This document shows, piece by piece, positions 27,277-36,286 of a stretch of 64,000 nt of DNA. This DNA is from Thermoanaerobaculia bacterium (lineage in GTDB: Bacteria; Acidobacteriota; Thermoanaerobaculia; Multivoradales; JAIOJS01): positions 124,001 through 188,000 of the forward strand of contig JAUIDB010000003.1 of NCBI GenBank assembly GCA_030429235.1. The letters run 5' to 3'. Numbering within the stretch: position 1 is the first letter of the stretch; each line of letters starts with the position of its first letter. The notes beneath the pieces are model-generated. The model had not been told where the DNA came from. It worked only from the letters and a program-made list of their open reading frames with translations, and did not search any database. A program made the position numbers and the translations under genes.

Positions 27277-28995
27277 TCAGTCCCCGCCCAGGCGACCGTA
27301 GATCAGCTCTCGATAGGAACGCTCGCGTTCGAGATCGCCGAGCGCGAAGTACACGTCGGAGAGCTTCAGGTAGAGCGACTGGGTTCCGGGTTGGGCCTCC
27401 AGAGCGCGCTCGTACTGTCGCAAAGCGTCTTCGACCTCGCCCGCCCAGAACGCGGCATCCCCCTGGCGCTCGATCCACGGCCCGGTCCGGGCCTGCAGTC
27501 GCTCGGCGCGGGTTTCGCTCCGTTCGGCATAGGTCCGCGCCTCGACCAACCGGCCCTGCCATAACAGTACGTAGTAGCGATGCTCCGCCAATAGCGCGTT
27601 GCGTACCAGGTCACGCCAACGCTCGGGAAAGGCCCGCTCGAGTTCCAAAGCGAGTTCGTGGGAAAGCTCCCCGGACCAGAGGCGACGAAGCAAGGCGTGC
27701 TCGGTCGGCTCCTCGTCGGCCACCAGTTCCAGAGTCTCCTCCACCCACTCGAAGTCACCGGCCATCAGGCCCAATTGGGCGGCTACCGTCGGAAAGCGGG
27801 GATCGTGCCTCCAGTCGGGGTAGATCGCGAGCCACAGTTCGTCGGCCTCCTCCCATCGACCCTCCCGCGCCAGCGCCACGACCCGGGCCATCGGATACAG
27901 CTTCGCTTCCGGCACCGCTTGCGCAGCTCGTTCGAAATAGTCGGAAGCGCAAAGGTCCGACCGGCAGCGCGTGGTGGCTCGACAGCCGCGGTTCCAGAAC
28001 GACATTCCCTCCAACCGCCGGCCCAGGTCAGAGTCCAGCTTCTCCGTCGGAACTGCGCTCCTGTCGTTCCTCCGCTCGGCCAGAGCCCAATAGCTCTCCA
28101 TGAGATCGGCGGCTAGCAGCCGCCGAAGCGAACCGTCGTCAAAGCCGAAGTCCTCTGGTTTCAGAGCTGGCAAGCAGCTCGGGTCGGCGGCGGCCTGTTG
28201 CCGGTAGTGGTCCCAGAGATCGACGAACAGCACCCGGCGGCCCGGCGCCACGAACGGAGCCTGCTCTACCACCTCGTCGGCGCCGACGAAGATGTCGTCC
28301 ACGTAGAAGCGCACCTCCGAGGTATCGAACCCCGGCGGATCGCCGATGAACGAGAACTTGAAGACTCGCGACCCCTCCAGCTCGACCGCGTTGACCTGGT
28401 CGCTGAGCGATACCAGGGGGGCTCGGTGGCCCTCCTCGCGCACGGCGAGGTCGTAGAGACCGGAATCGATGCGATAGATCACCTCGAACTCGTACCAGGT
28501 GAAGGCGCGAACCTCGGCCAGCGGTTGCATGGCGCCGGCGGTGTAGTGCACGAACTCTCCGTCGCGGGTCCCTAGCCAGAAGGCGATTCCATCGCGCGCC
28601 AGCACGAAATGCGACGCGCCCGCGAGAGCCACGTTCAAGGCTTCTTCCGGCTCGGCCGTCATCAGGGCAAACCGAAAGTACACAGTTCCGGTATCGAGTT
28701 GAGGGAAGAAACCCTGCAGCTCGGCGAAGTCACCGTCCCCGGCGACGTCGCGAATCTCCACCGAACGTTCGCCACTGTGCCGATACACCGAGTTCAACCC
28801 CACGCTGCCGCGCGAGTCCTGAAACACCATGACCGTGTAGGGCCCCGTCTCGACGGCGGAGCCATCGAAATCGTAGGCGACGAGACCGTGGGGCGCCTGC
28901 GCGACCAGGACACTGGTCCAACTGCTGCCGAGGAGGACCAGGACGGCCCACCACGGCCGGCGCCTTGCCGCCCTGCTCTCGAGCCCTTCGCGCAT
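27277..28995 (-). CDS. Exported protein with lectin-like and TPR-like regions
   Basis: A 572-residue protein with a signal peptide (WWAVLVLLGSSWTSVLVAQ, cleavage near 33). Residues about 40-245 look like a concanavalin-type beta-sandwich (YDFDGSAVETGPYTVMV, DTGTVYFRFALM, SEVRFYVDDIFVG). Residues about 330-570 contain repeated helix pairs of TPR type (EVEDALRQYERALEAQPGTQ, LYLKLSDVYFALGDLERE). Two Cys pairs near 345-360 (RGCRATTRCRSDLC) may be disulfides. The role is unknown; the domains suggest binding of a glycan or partner outside the inner membrane. Confidence 0.75.
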   Translation of the reverse strand: MREGLESRAARRRPWWAVLVLLGSSWTSVLVAQAPHGLVAYDFDGSAVETGPYTVMVFQDSRGSVGLNSVYRHSGERSVEIRDVAGDGDFAELQGFFPQLDTGTVYFRFALMTAEPEEALNVALAGASHFVLARDGIAFWLGTRDGEFVHYTAGAMQPLAEVRAFTWYEFEVIYRIDSGLYDLAVREEGHRAPLVSLSDQVNAVELEGSRVFKFSFIGDPPGFDTSEVRFYVDDIFVGADEVVEQAPFVAPGRRVLFVDLWDHYRQQAAADPSCLPALKPEDFGFDDGSLRRLLAADLMESYWALAERRNDRSAVPTEKLDSDLGRRLEGMSFWNRGCRATTRCRSDLCASDYFERAAQAVPEAKLYPMARVVALAREGRWEEADELWLAIYPDWRHDPRFPTVAAQLGLMAGDFEWVEETLELVADEEPTEHALLRRLWSGELSHELALELERAFPERWRDLVRNALLAEHRYYVLLWQGRLVEARTYAERSETRAERLQARTGPWIERQGDAAFWAGEVEDALRQYERALEAQPGTQSLYLKLSDVYFALGDLERERSYRELIYGRLGGD

Positions 28996-29138
28996 CGCTT
29001 CTCCCGCCGGATCGAACGTCTCCCGCTCATATTAGCCCACCAGGTCGTTGTCAGGCCCCCCGGCCACGTGACCCCCACGGCGGAGAGGACCGGACGCCAG
29101 AAGCACGGGAGGGATCGTCGAGGTACTAGAATCGACTC

Positions 29139-29786
29139 GTGAACCGCCGAGTACTTCTTCTGCTCCTGCTCCTGGCCGCAGGTTTCTTCCTCTGGCGCGA
29201 TCAACTCTCGAACCTCGCCGGGGTCGAGGTGGATTCGGCGGACCTTCCGGACCCCTGGCCTCCGGTCGTCGGTGAGGTCTACCCCGACCTCGAGCTGGTC
29301 GATCACCAGGGCCACGAGTTCCGCCTCTCCTCCCTCGAAGGCAAGATCGTGATCCTCGAGCCGATCGGGATGAACTGCCCGGCCTGCCAGGGGTTCTCAG
29401 GCGGCAACGAGGTCGGAGGTCTGGGCGGATTCCAGCCCCAGCGAGGTGCCCTGGCGCTCGAGCGATATCTCGAGAGCTATGCCCCCGAGGTCTCCCTCAG
29501 GGATCCCGACCTGGTGCTCCTACAACTCCTGCTCTACGACCTCGAAATGCGAGCCCCGGGCGCCGACGATGCCCGACTCTGGGCGGACCACTTCCCGAGC
29601 GACTTCGGACGACGCATCGTCGCTGCACCTCAACGCAGCCTCATCTCTCAGGCCAGCTACGACCTCATTCCCGGATTCCAGCTCCTGGATCGTGAGAGGG
29701 TGCTCCTATCGGACAGCTCGGGACATCAACCCCGCCACAGTCTGACCGACCACCTCTTCCCACGCCTGACGTCGGCGCTGCGCTGA
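29139..29786 (+). CDS. Thioredoxin-fold (AhpC/TSA- or SCO-like) anchored protein
   Basis: A 215-residue protein from a GTG start with an N-terminal membrane anchor (VLLLLLLLAAGFFLW). After a short linker it has an alkyl hydroperoxide/thiol oxidoreductase-type start (YPDLELVDHQGHEFRLSSLE) and the motif GMNCPACQGFSGG near 85-97, a CPAC redox-like pair. A middle insertion is unusually long. It probably acts in the periplasm, but whether as a reductase or copper chaperone cannot be said. It is divergent from the exported TPR-like gene and convergent with the PqqB-like gene. Confidence 0.75.
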   Translation: MNRRVLLLLLLLAAGFFLWRDQLSNLAGVEVDSADLPDPWPPVVGEVYPDLELVDHQGHEFRLSSLEGKIVILEPIGMNCPACQGFSGGNEVGGLGGFQPQRGALALERYLESYAPEVSLRDPDLVLLQLLLYDLEMRAPGADDARLWADHFPSDFGRRIVAAPQRSLISQASYDLIPGFQLLDRERVLLSDSSGHQPRHSLTDHLFPRLTSALR

Positions 29787-29802
29787 GCCTCCCTGGCCGA
29801 AC

Positions 29803-30747
29803 CTAAAGTTCCTGACGTTCTCCCTCCACCGCCAGGTGGCACCCTGCCCGTCGCACCAGCTCGGCCTCCTCGCTGTTGCGATCGAGGGCAGGATTCGTGC
29901 GGTTGAGATGGAGGAATCGGACCTTGCTGCGCTCGGAAACGGGAAGCGCGGCGAACCGCTCCAGGCTCTCGGCCACGAAAGGATGGGGAATCTCGGACAT
30001 CGCGCGACCCGGAATCTCGCCGTCTTGGAAGAAACTCCCGTCGATGTAGGCGACATCGACCCGTCGGATCCACGACTCGATCTGCCCAGGAGCACCCGCC
30101 ACCTCGTCCCAGCGCTCCCACTTGTCGATATCGGGGAGGAAGAGGACGCTGCGGTCGGGACCCTCGATGAAGAAACCCACGGTCTCGCTGTACTCGTCCC
30201 GATGCGGAACCTCGATCGGGGTCACTCCCAGGTCGGGCGCGAGGGCCACTCGCTGGCCGTCGTGCAGCTCGCGAACCACGATGTTCTCCAGCCGCACGAG
30301 CTGCTCCCAGGGTCCGTTCTCTCGCAGGAATCCTGCCATCCGCGGCATCGCCCACACCGGAACCCCTCGAGCACCGATCGCCTCGCGCCCCAGATGGATC
30401 AAACCCGCGTAGTGCCCCATGTGGGCATGCGTGAGGAAGATACCGGCCAGGCCGGGCACGCCCGGAGCTTCGGCCACTCGGTCGAACTGGTGCAACTGCT
30501 CTCGAAAGTCCGGCGTCGCGTCGAAGAGCCAGCGCTTGCCACTGCGAGAGTCGACCAGTCCCAGACTCGCGGCCATGCGGCGGCGCTCTGGTTCCCACTC
30601 CGGACCGGGTGGAGTTCCCGCCTGTGGATATCCCGCATCCTGCCCGACGCCCAGGACGACGACGAATGGTCCCGGAGCCGCCAGCGACGGCGCGGACGGA
30701 GCGGCGGTCAGGAGCAGGACCAGGATCAGAACCAGGCGACGAAACAC
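29803..30747 (-). CDS. Exported PqqB-like metallo-beta-lactamase-fold hydrolase
   Basis: A 314-residue protein with a signal peptide (VLILVLLLTAAPSAPSLAA). The MBL-fold domain has VVLGVGQDAGYPQAG at the start, FLTHAHMGHYAGL near 105 (the usual HxHxDH with Gly in place of Asp), PHRDEYSETVGFFI, FLPDIDKWERWDE and HLNRTNPAL near the end. These match the PqqB branch of MBL proteins. No other pqq genes are present and PqqB itself is cytoplasmic, so this exported version probably has another substrate. Confidence 0.8.
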   Translation of the reverse strand: MFRRLVLILVLLLTAAPSAPSLAAPGPFVVVLGVGQDAGYPQAGTPPGPEWEPERRRMAASLGLVDSRSGKRWLFDATPDFREQLHQFDRVAEAPGVPGLAGIFLTHAHMGHYAGLIHLGREAIGARGVPVWAMPRMAGFLRENGPWEQLVRLENIVVRELHDGQRVALAPDLGVTPIEVPHRDEYSETVGFFIEGPDRSVLFLPDIDKWERWDEVAGAPGQIESWIRRVDVAYIDGSFFQDGEIPGRAMSEIPHPFVAESLERFAALPVSERSKVRFLHLNRTNPALDRNSEEAELVRRAGCHLAVEGERQEL

Positions 30748-30778
30748 ACGGCCAGTCTATCAAACGGCCTGGTCGAAC

Positions 30779-33052
30779 CTACTGGATGTAGCCGAGAGCG
30801 CGGAGGGTATCGATCGCTTCGTCGCTGACCAGCTCCCCAGGACTCGATTGCGCCGCGTCGAGGGCTCGACGCTCCTGCCAACGCTCCAGCGTCCGGCGGC
30901 AACGTTCCGCCTTCGACGCCTCGACGGGCAAGGGGATTCGCTCGGCCGCGTCCACCGTCAGATCGAAGGCCAGCCATGTGGGCTGCTCTTCGCCGAACTG
31001 ATCGACTCCGAGGCGGTTCTCGATGCATTTCATCGCGGGTCCGATCAGGGCCTGATAGTCCACGGTGCCAGCAAAGGGGCCCGCCTCCGGATTGACCTGA
31101 CTGAACACGACCCTGGCTGGTCCGGTCGGTTGGCCCAGGACCTCGGTCAGGCTGCGACCATCGAAGGTCCCTGGCGGCGTCTCGATCCCGGCCAACTCGT
31201 ACACGGTAGGAGCGAGATCGACCAGACTGACCGGACTCTCGACGCGCTCGCCCGACCACTGTCCGCGGGGAAAGCGGATGATGAGCGGTACCTCGATCAT
31301 CTCGCGGTACAGCGTGCGGCCATGATCGAAGGCGCCATGGTCTCCGAACTCCTCGCCGTGATCCGAGACGAAGACGATCAGACTGTCATCGTAGAGTCCC
31401 AACCGTCGGAGAAGGTCGAGGAAGCGGCCGAACTGTGCGTCGGTGTAGCGCACCTCGCCCTCGTACAGTCCTCGCAGGTGGGCGATCTCCTTGGTCTCCC
31501 CGGCCCGCCGATCGCGGTTGAAGAAGCCGGGACCGTAGTCCTTCGGATCCAACGAGCCGGGATGTTCCCGAGCGAGGGCGTCGTAGGGTGGAATCGGAGC
31601 GTACGGCGAATGGGGATCGACCGAATGGAGATAGGCGAACAGCGGGCGTTCGTCATCGCGCGACCGAAACCACTCGAGGAACATCCGTCGCAGCAGAGGA
31701 CTCGCCTGACCGAAGTCGTTGAGCTGATCGTGCAACCAAAACTCACCGAATCCGCGATCGACACCGAAGGCCTCGCTGGCGATGAACGACTGAGAGAAGG
31801 CCACCGTGTCGTAGCCGTTCCGCTCGAGCCGCGACGCCAGTGGTTCGACCGCACCGAGCTTCTCGAATCCCTTCATGACGCCGTGTCGATCTGCGTAGGT
31901 ACCGGTCAGCAGCGAGACCACCGAGGGAAGGGTCCAGGCACTGGCCGCCTGAGCCCGTTCGTAGACCACCCCTTCGGAGGCGAAGGCGTCCAGAGCGGGA
32001 GTGTGGGCGGCCGCCGCTCCATAGGGACCGAGGGAATCGGCGCGCAGGGTATCCACCAGATAGACGAAGACGTGGGGCGACGAAGGAGCACGATGCGACG
32101 AGGTCGTGGCGAGAAAGTCCGGCGGCAGATCGACGGTCACCACCTGGTCGGGGACAAAGCGCTCCGCCGCACCTTGCGCCGAAAAGACGAGACGACTCCC
32201 AGGCTCGGTACTGCGCCACTCGAGCTGGCGATCGCTACTCTCGTCCACGCTCTCGCTCCAAAGCAGTTCCTCCTGTCCATCCGGCGCGCGGACTACAACC
32301 TGGAGTGTTGCTCGCCGAGCCCCTCGAACCCTCCCCCACCGCACCGTGCCGTGCCCCGGGCCCGGCACCGGCAGTGCCAACTCCCCTCCCAAGGGAAGCC
32401 TCAGGCCGTCCCTCTCCGTCCAGCCCGCCGCCGCCAGGAACTTCCTCGGTTCCACCAACCCGCGCGGCACGACCGCGATTCCGGTCACTTCGGCCGCCAG
32501 GGGCCGCTCATCGCCTCCCTCTCCGTAGAAGTCCCGGGGAAGCGTCGTCCTCTCGAAGTCGAGGATGAGTTCGTAGAGCCGGCCGGTCACCAGCCCATCG
32601 GGCAAGGGGATCCTGACCTCCTCCCAAGCGTCAGAACGGAGAGTTGCGCGGGCGACGACCTCGTCGCCCAAACGGACCGTGATTCGCTGCGGCGTGTCCG
32701 ACGCCCCCGGAGGAAACGCCATGGCGTCGATCCACAAGTCGACCAGGCCTTGGGGCTTGACGAACCGGACTCGCGAGCTCCCCCCGATGGCCCAGACCCG
32801 GCGATCGGAAGAGCCGAGATGATCCACACGGTGCTCAGGAGTCCAACCTCGATCGAGCACCAAAGAACCTCCGCCGTCCAGCACCAGCGCGCTCGGGCTC
32901 GCGGCATCGAAGGCCGCGACCCAGCGGTCCAGGTGCACCCCGTTCTCTCCTGGCTCGGGCTCGCCACCGCCGCACGCCACCAGAAAACCACAGGCGATCA
33001 GTCCTGCCCATCGTCGACCGAGCCTCTGTGCTAGTCGACCGACCGAGTCCAT
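30779..33052 (-). CDS. Second lipoprotein of the sulfatase / alkaline phosphatase superfamily
   Basis: About 757 residues from the ATG at 33052, giving a short basic N-terminus and a lipobox (CGFLVACGGG). Residues about 60-310 are beta-rich accessory domains. The catalytic fold starts near 327 (HVFVYLVDTLRADSLGPYG), has WTLPSVVSLLTG near 371 and the metal-binding VFVSDHGEEFGDHG near 562. As in the paralogue at 329-2593, Thr stands where formylglycine sulfatases have Cys and the motif Arg is missing (Val). The C-terminus TLRALGYIQ also matches that paralogue. Extracytoplasmic phosphodiester, phosphoglycerol or sulfate chemistry on envelope glycans is possible. Confidence 0.85.
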   Translation of the reverse strand: MDSVGRLAQRLGRRWAGLIACGFLVACGGGEPEPGENGVHLDRWVAAFDAASPSALVLDGGGSLVLDRGWTPEHRVDHLGSSDRRVWAIGGSSRVRFVKPQGLVDLWIDAMAFPPGASDTPQRITVRLGDEVVARATLRSDAWEEVRIPLPDGLVTGRLYELILDFERTTLPRDFYGEGGDERPLAAEVTGIAVVPRGLVEPRKFLAAAGWTERDGLRLPLGGELALPVPGPGHGTVRWGRVRGARRATLQVVVRAPDGQEELLWSESVDESSDRQLEWRSTEPGSRLVFSAQGAAERFVPDQVVTVDLPPDFLATTSSHRAPSSPHVFVYLVDTLRADSLGPYGAAAAHTPALDAFASEGVVYERAQAASAWTLPSVVSLLTGTYADRHGVMKGFEKLGAVEPLASRLERNGYDTVAFSQSFIASEAFGVDRGFGEFWLHDQLNDFGQASPLLRRMFLEWFRSRDDERPLFAYLHSVDPHSPYAPIPPYDALAREHPGSLDPKDYGPGFFNRDRRAGETKEIAHLRGLYEGEVRYTDAQFGRFLDLLRRLGLYDDSLIVFVSDHGEEFGDHGAFDHGRTLYREMIEVPLIIRFPRGQWSGERVESPVSLVDLAPTVYELAGIETPPGTFDGRSLTEVLGQPTGPARVVFSQVNPEAGPFAGTVDYQALIGPAMKCIENRLGVDQFGEEQPTWLAFDLTVDAAERIPLPVEASKAERCRRTLERWQERRALDAAQSSPGELVSDEAIDTLRALGYIQ

Positions 33053-33185
33053 GGCGACGAGCCTGGCCGTCGGTTGAGTTCCTCGAGGTGAAGGAGCCAG
33101 CACTCTGGAGTCGACGGCGGAAGGCGCGAGGGTGACGGGATCGGAGCCGCTGCCGGGCTACCTACAGGCTCGGAACTCGCTCGAC

Positions 33186-33545
33186 TCAGGTGAGCTGACG
33201 AATGACATCCACGATGTCTTCGCGCTGGAACGGTTTTGCGATGTAGGCGGCGGCCCCAGCGTCGAGCCCGCGCTGGGTGTCCTCCTCCTTGCCCTCGGTC
33301 GAGACGATCACCACCGGGATCTTCGAGAACACCGGGTCCTGTTTGATATGCGCGAGAAACTCGAGACCACTCATCCGTGGCATGTTGAGGTCGAGCAGGA
33401 TCAGCTGGGCATCTGCGTGGTTCGTGAGGGTCTGGAGAGCTTCCTGACCGTCGTAGCAGTGCACGATCTCGTGAGGGCGCAGCATCAGGTCGTACATCCG
33501 GTGAACGAGCTTCGAATCCTCTACGACCAGGATCTTCTTCTTCAC
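33186..33545 (-). CDS. CheY-like single-domain response regulator
   Basis: 119 residues from the GTG at 33545, giving the classic receiver start KKKILVVEDSKLVHRMYDLM. The acidic pair is near 8-9, the phosphorylated Asp lies in LILLDLNMPRMSGLEFLA (about 53), Ser/Thr in VVIVSTEGKEED (about 81) and Lys in YIAKPFQRED (about 103). There is no output domain, so it acts by protein contact. GAGAGG lies upstream of the GTG. A promoter with a built-in palindrome is at 33601-33629. No partner kinase is adjacent. Confidence 0.93.
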   Translation of the reverse strand: MKKKILVVEDSKLVHRMYDLMLRPHEIVHCYDGQEALQTLTNHADAQLILLDLNMPRMSGLEFLAHIKQDPVFSKIPVVIVSTEGKEEDTQRGLDAGAAAYIAKPFQREDIVDVIRQLT

Positions 33546-33600
33546 GCCTGGGGTCCTCTCGAGCGTTGGGTTGTTGGCAAAGTGGACTGGGTCCACCCTT

Positions 33601-33629
33601 ATTGTACGGCATCCCAGCCCGGATGCCAT
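33601..33629 (-). promoter_or_regulatory. Promoter with embedded palindrome for the CheY-like gene
   Basis: On the minus strand ATGGCA (33629-33624, -35) and TACAAT (33606-33601, -10) are 17 nt apart. The spacer is almost exactly a perfect inverted repeat, GGCATCC-CAGCCC-GGATGCC (33608-33627), which is the position expected for a repressor operator or MerR-type site. Transcription would start near 33594, about 50 nt before the GTG. Confidence 0.5.
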
Positions 33630-33661
33630 GACGAGCGCCCTTTGCGATATCCTCCCGCTCC

Positions 33662-34837
33662 ATGCAGAGACTACAACTCACCACCGCCGGCGAGAGCCAT
33701 GGTCCGGGTCTGACGGCCCTTCTGATGGGCCTGCCAGCTGGACTCGGCATCGACTACGAACTCCTGCGCCACGATATGAAGCGCCGGATGCATGGTTACG
33801 GTCGCGGTCGTCGGATGAAGATCGAGGCCGACACGGTGGAGATCCGCGGCGGAGTGCGCGACGCCGAGACCCTGGGTTCCCCGATCGCGCTCTGGGTAGA
33901 GAACCGGGACTACAAGAACTGGGAACGGATGATGTCGCCGGTCGAGACCGACCCGCACATGGTGGCCAAACGTCGGCTGCACGCCCCCCGACCGGGCCAT
34001 GTCGACCTGGCCGGCGGATTGAAGTACGACCGCCGAGACCTGCGAGACGTGCTCGAACGCGCGTCGGCGCGGGAGACGGCGGCCCGGGTGGCCGCCGGTG
34101 CCCTCGCCCGGATGTTCGTGCGCGAGTTCGGCATCGAGATCAAGAGCGGGGTGCGCTCGCTAGGGCCGGTAGGAGCTGATGCGCCGGCCCCGAGTTGGGA
34201 GGACCTGCTGCGCGTCGACGAGGAGTCGCCGCTCCGAGCCATCGACTCGTCGCTCGAGGCCGAGATGGTGGCCTGGGTCGACCGCATGAAGGACGAAGGC
34301 GATACCCTGGGGGGAGCGGTGACCGTCATCGCCCACGGCGTGCCGATCGGCCTCGGTTCTCACATCCAGTGGCACCAGAAGCTCGACTCCCGATTGGCGC
34401 AGGCGGTGATGTCGGTACCAGCGGTCAAGGCGGTTGAGATCGGCAACGCGCTGCAGGCCAGCCGAGGACCGGGAAGTGACGCCCACGATCCGATCTCCCG
34501 AACCGACGACGGGAGGTGGTTCCGTCCGTCGAATCACGCCGGTGGCACCGAGGGCGGCATCACCAATGGAGCCGACCTGTCGGTGACCGCCTACATGAAG
34601 CCGATCTCCACCCTGCGCAAAGGGATGCCGAGCATCGATATCGACACTCTGGAGCCCCACCAATCCCAATACGAGCGCAGCGACGTCACCGCCCTCCCGG
34701 CCTGTGGTGTGGTGGCCGAAGCGATGGTGGCGTTGGTGCTCGCCGATGCGATCCTCGAAAAGTACGGCGGCGACTCGATGGTGGAGGTCAAGGCTCACTT
34801 CGAGGCCAGCCAGGCCCTACAAGCCGACTGGCCCTGA
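33662..34837 (+). CDS. aroC: Chorismate synthase
   Basis: A 391-residue enzyme of the shikimate pathway that converts EPSP to chorismate with reduced FMN. Signatures are LTTAGESHGPGLTALLMGLP (about 6-25), HMVAKRRLHAPRPGHVDLAG with KYDRRDLRDVLERASARET (about 98-140), and FRPSNHAGGTEGGITNGADL near 285. The length and the FMN-binding segments are typical. It diverges from the CheY-like gene and has no other aro gene nearby. Confidence 0.97.
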   Translation: MQRLQLTTAGESHGPGLTALLMGLPAGLGIDYELLRHDMKRRMHGYGRGRRMKIEADTVEIRGGVRDAETLGSPIALWVENRDYKNWERMMSPVETDPHMVAKRRLHAPRPGHVDLAGGLKYDRRDLRDVLERASARETAARVAAGALARMFVREFGIEIKSGVRSLGPVGADAPAPSWEDLLRVDEESPLRAIDSSLEAEMVAWVDRMKDEGDTLGGAVTVIAHGVPIGLGSHIQWHQKLDSRLAQAVMSVPAVKAVEIGNALQASRGPGSDAHDPISRTDDGRWFRPSNHAGGTEGGITNGADLSVTAYMKPISTLRKGMPSIDIDTLEPHQSQYERSDVTALPACGVVAEAMVALVLADAILEKYGGDSMVEVKAHFEASQALQADWP

Positions 34838-34852
34838 GTCGAGCGCTTCCGC

Positions 34853-36214
34853 CTACTTCAGGTGACTTCCCCCCTCCTTCCAGAGGGCGTAGACCGACTC
34901 GAGGTCGATCGGGGCGTCTGCAGTGAGCACTTCGTGCCCGTCCTCGGTGACGAGCACCGAGTCCTCGAGCCGGATGTGAAGACCCCGTTCGGGGATGTCG
35001 ATGATCGGCTCGACGTTGAAGACCACTCCGGGCACGAAGGGTTCGCTGCGGCTTCCCACATCGTGAGGTGACAGCCCGATGTAGTGGCCGATGCCGCGGG
35101 CCGCATGCTCGGCGTAGCCGTGGGCCTCGTAGACCTCGCGAGCGACTGCCATCAGGTCCCGCACCGTGACGCCGGGTTTCACCGCCGCAATCGTCTTCTC
35201 GTGTGCCTCGAGGATGCAGTCGTAGATCGCTTTCTGCTCTTCGTCGAAGGTGCCACCTACCGGCCAGGTGCGCGTGATGTCAGTCGAGTAGTAGTCGTAC
35301 TCGGCCCCGATGTCGGCCAGGACCAGGTCGCCGTCTTCCATCTGGCGGTTGTTCTGGAAGTAGTGCCAGATGTTGGCGTTGGGGCCCGAGGCGACGATAT
35401 TGTCCCAGGCCAACCGGGCCGCGCCCCCTCGCTTCATGACGAACTCCGCCACCGCCGAGATCTCGTATTCGTAACGCCCGGGACGCGTGTGGCGAATCGC
35501 CTCCATCACGGCCTCCGCCGAGAGTTTGCCACTGGCCCGGAGCGAAGCGATCTCGCGCTCGCTCTTGACCCGGCGCAGCGCATGCACGACCGAATCATGG
35601 CTCGCGACGTCGAGGGTCGGGATGCGGTCTCGCAACCACTGGATCATGCGCGCCTCGCGTGACAGCACACCATCCCAGGGAACCTGACCCGCCAGCAGAT
35701 GGCCGAGTGCATTGTCGACCGCGGGAAGCTCTTCCGGGAAGGAGGAGAGGTACACCTTGGGCGGCGCATCCGAGTAGAACTGGCGGAAGGTCAAGCCCCC
35801 CAGCAGGGAGCGCGTCAGTTCATCGATGTACTGGATCGAGTCGAGGCCGGTGGCCTCGACCGCTTCGTCCCCAGGCTGCAACTGGGGCCCTTCGACCCGG
35901 ATGTCTCGGTCGGAGAAACGGGGCAGGAACAGGCTACTGCGCTTGCTCCGGCCGTCGAGGAGCAGGACAGCGTTGGGCGTCTCGACTCCGGTGAAGTAGT
36001 AGAAGCTGTTGTTCTGACGGAAGCCGAGGTAGTCGGCTCGCGACTGCGCCCCGAGGAAAATCGCCATTCCATCGTCGATCTTCTCGAAGAAGCGTGACCG
36101 TCGCGCCTCGTACTCCTCCTTCGGATACGGAGGGTCGAAACCGTCGAGGGCACCGGCCGGTGCCATCGGCAGGAACAGCGTCACCAGAATCAGGCTCAGA
36201 ATGGTCTTCCGCAT
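34853..36214 (-). CDS. Secreted Xaa-Pro aminopeptidase (M24B)
   Basis: About 453 residues from the ATG at 36214, preceded by GAGGAG at a good distance. A signal peptide is visible (ILSLILVTLFLPMAPAGA). The creatinase-like N-terminal domain has YFTGVETPNAVLLLDG. The pita-bread domain holds metal ligands in VLADIGAEYDYYSTDITRTW (about 295), RGIGHYIGLSPHDVG (about 375), FNVEPIIDIP and RLEDSVLVTEDG. It removes N-terminal residues before Pro, here probably in the periplasm, which is less common than the cytoplasmic form. Confidence 0.93.
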   Translation of the reverse strand: MRKTILSLILVTLFLPMAPAGALDGFDPPYPKEEYEARRSRFFEKIDDGMAIFLGAQSRADYLGFRQNNSFYYFTGVETPNAVLLLDGRSKRSSLFLPRFSDRDIRVEGPQLQPGDEAVEATGLDSIQYIDELTRSLLGGLTFRQFYSDAPPKVYLSSFPEELPAVDNALGHLLAGQVPWDGVLSREARMIQWLRDRIPTLDVASHDSVVHALRRVKSEREIASLRASGKLSAEAVMEAIRHTRPGRYEYEISAVAEFVMKRGGAARLAWDNIVASGPNANIWHYFQNNRQMEDGDLVLADIGAEYDYYSTDITRTWPVGGTFDEEQKAIYDCILEAHEKTIAAVKPGVTVRDLMAVAREVYEAHGYAEHAARGIGHYIGLSPHDVGSRSEPFVPGVVFNVEPIIDIPERGLHIRLEDSVLVTEDGHEVLTADAPIDLESVYALWKEGGSHLK

Positions 36215-36286
36215 CGAACAACTCCTCATCAGATAGAACGCTCAGGCGTCGGGCCTTCGGGTCGCCAGCGGCTCCGCGCCACGAAC

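Noticed and set aside
30419-33034. 871-codon plus-strand open frame
   Set aside because: It is antisense to the PqqB-like and sulfatase-fold genes, a result of high GC codon bias; no family similarity and no start signal.
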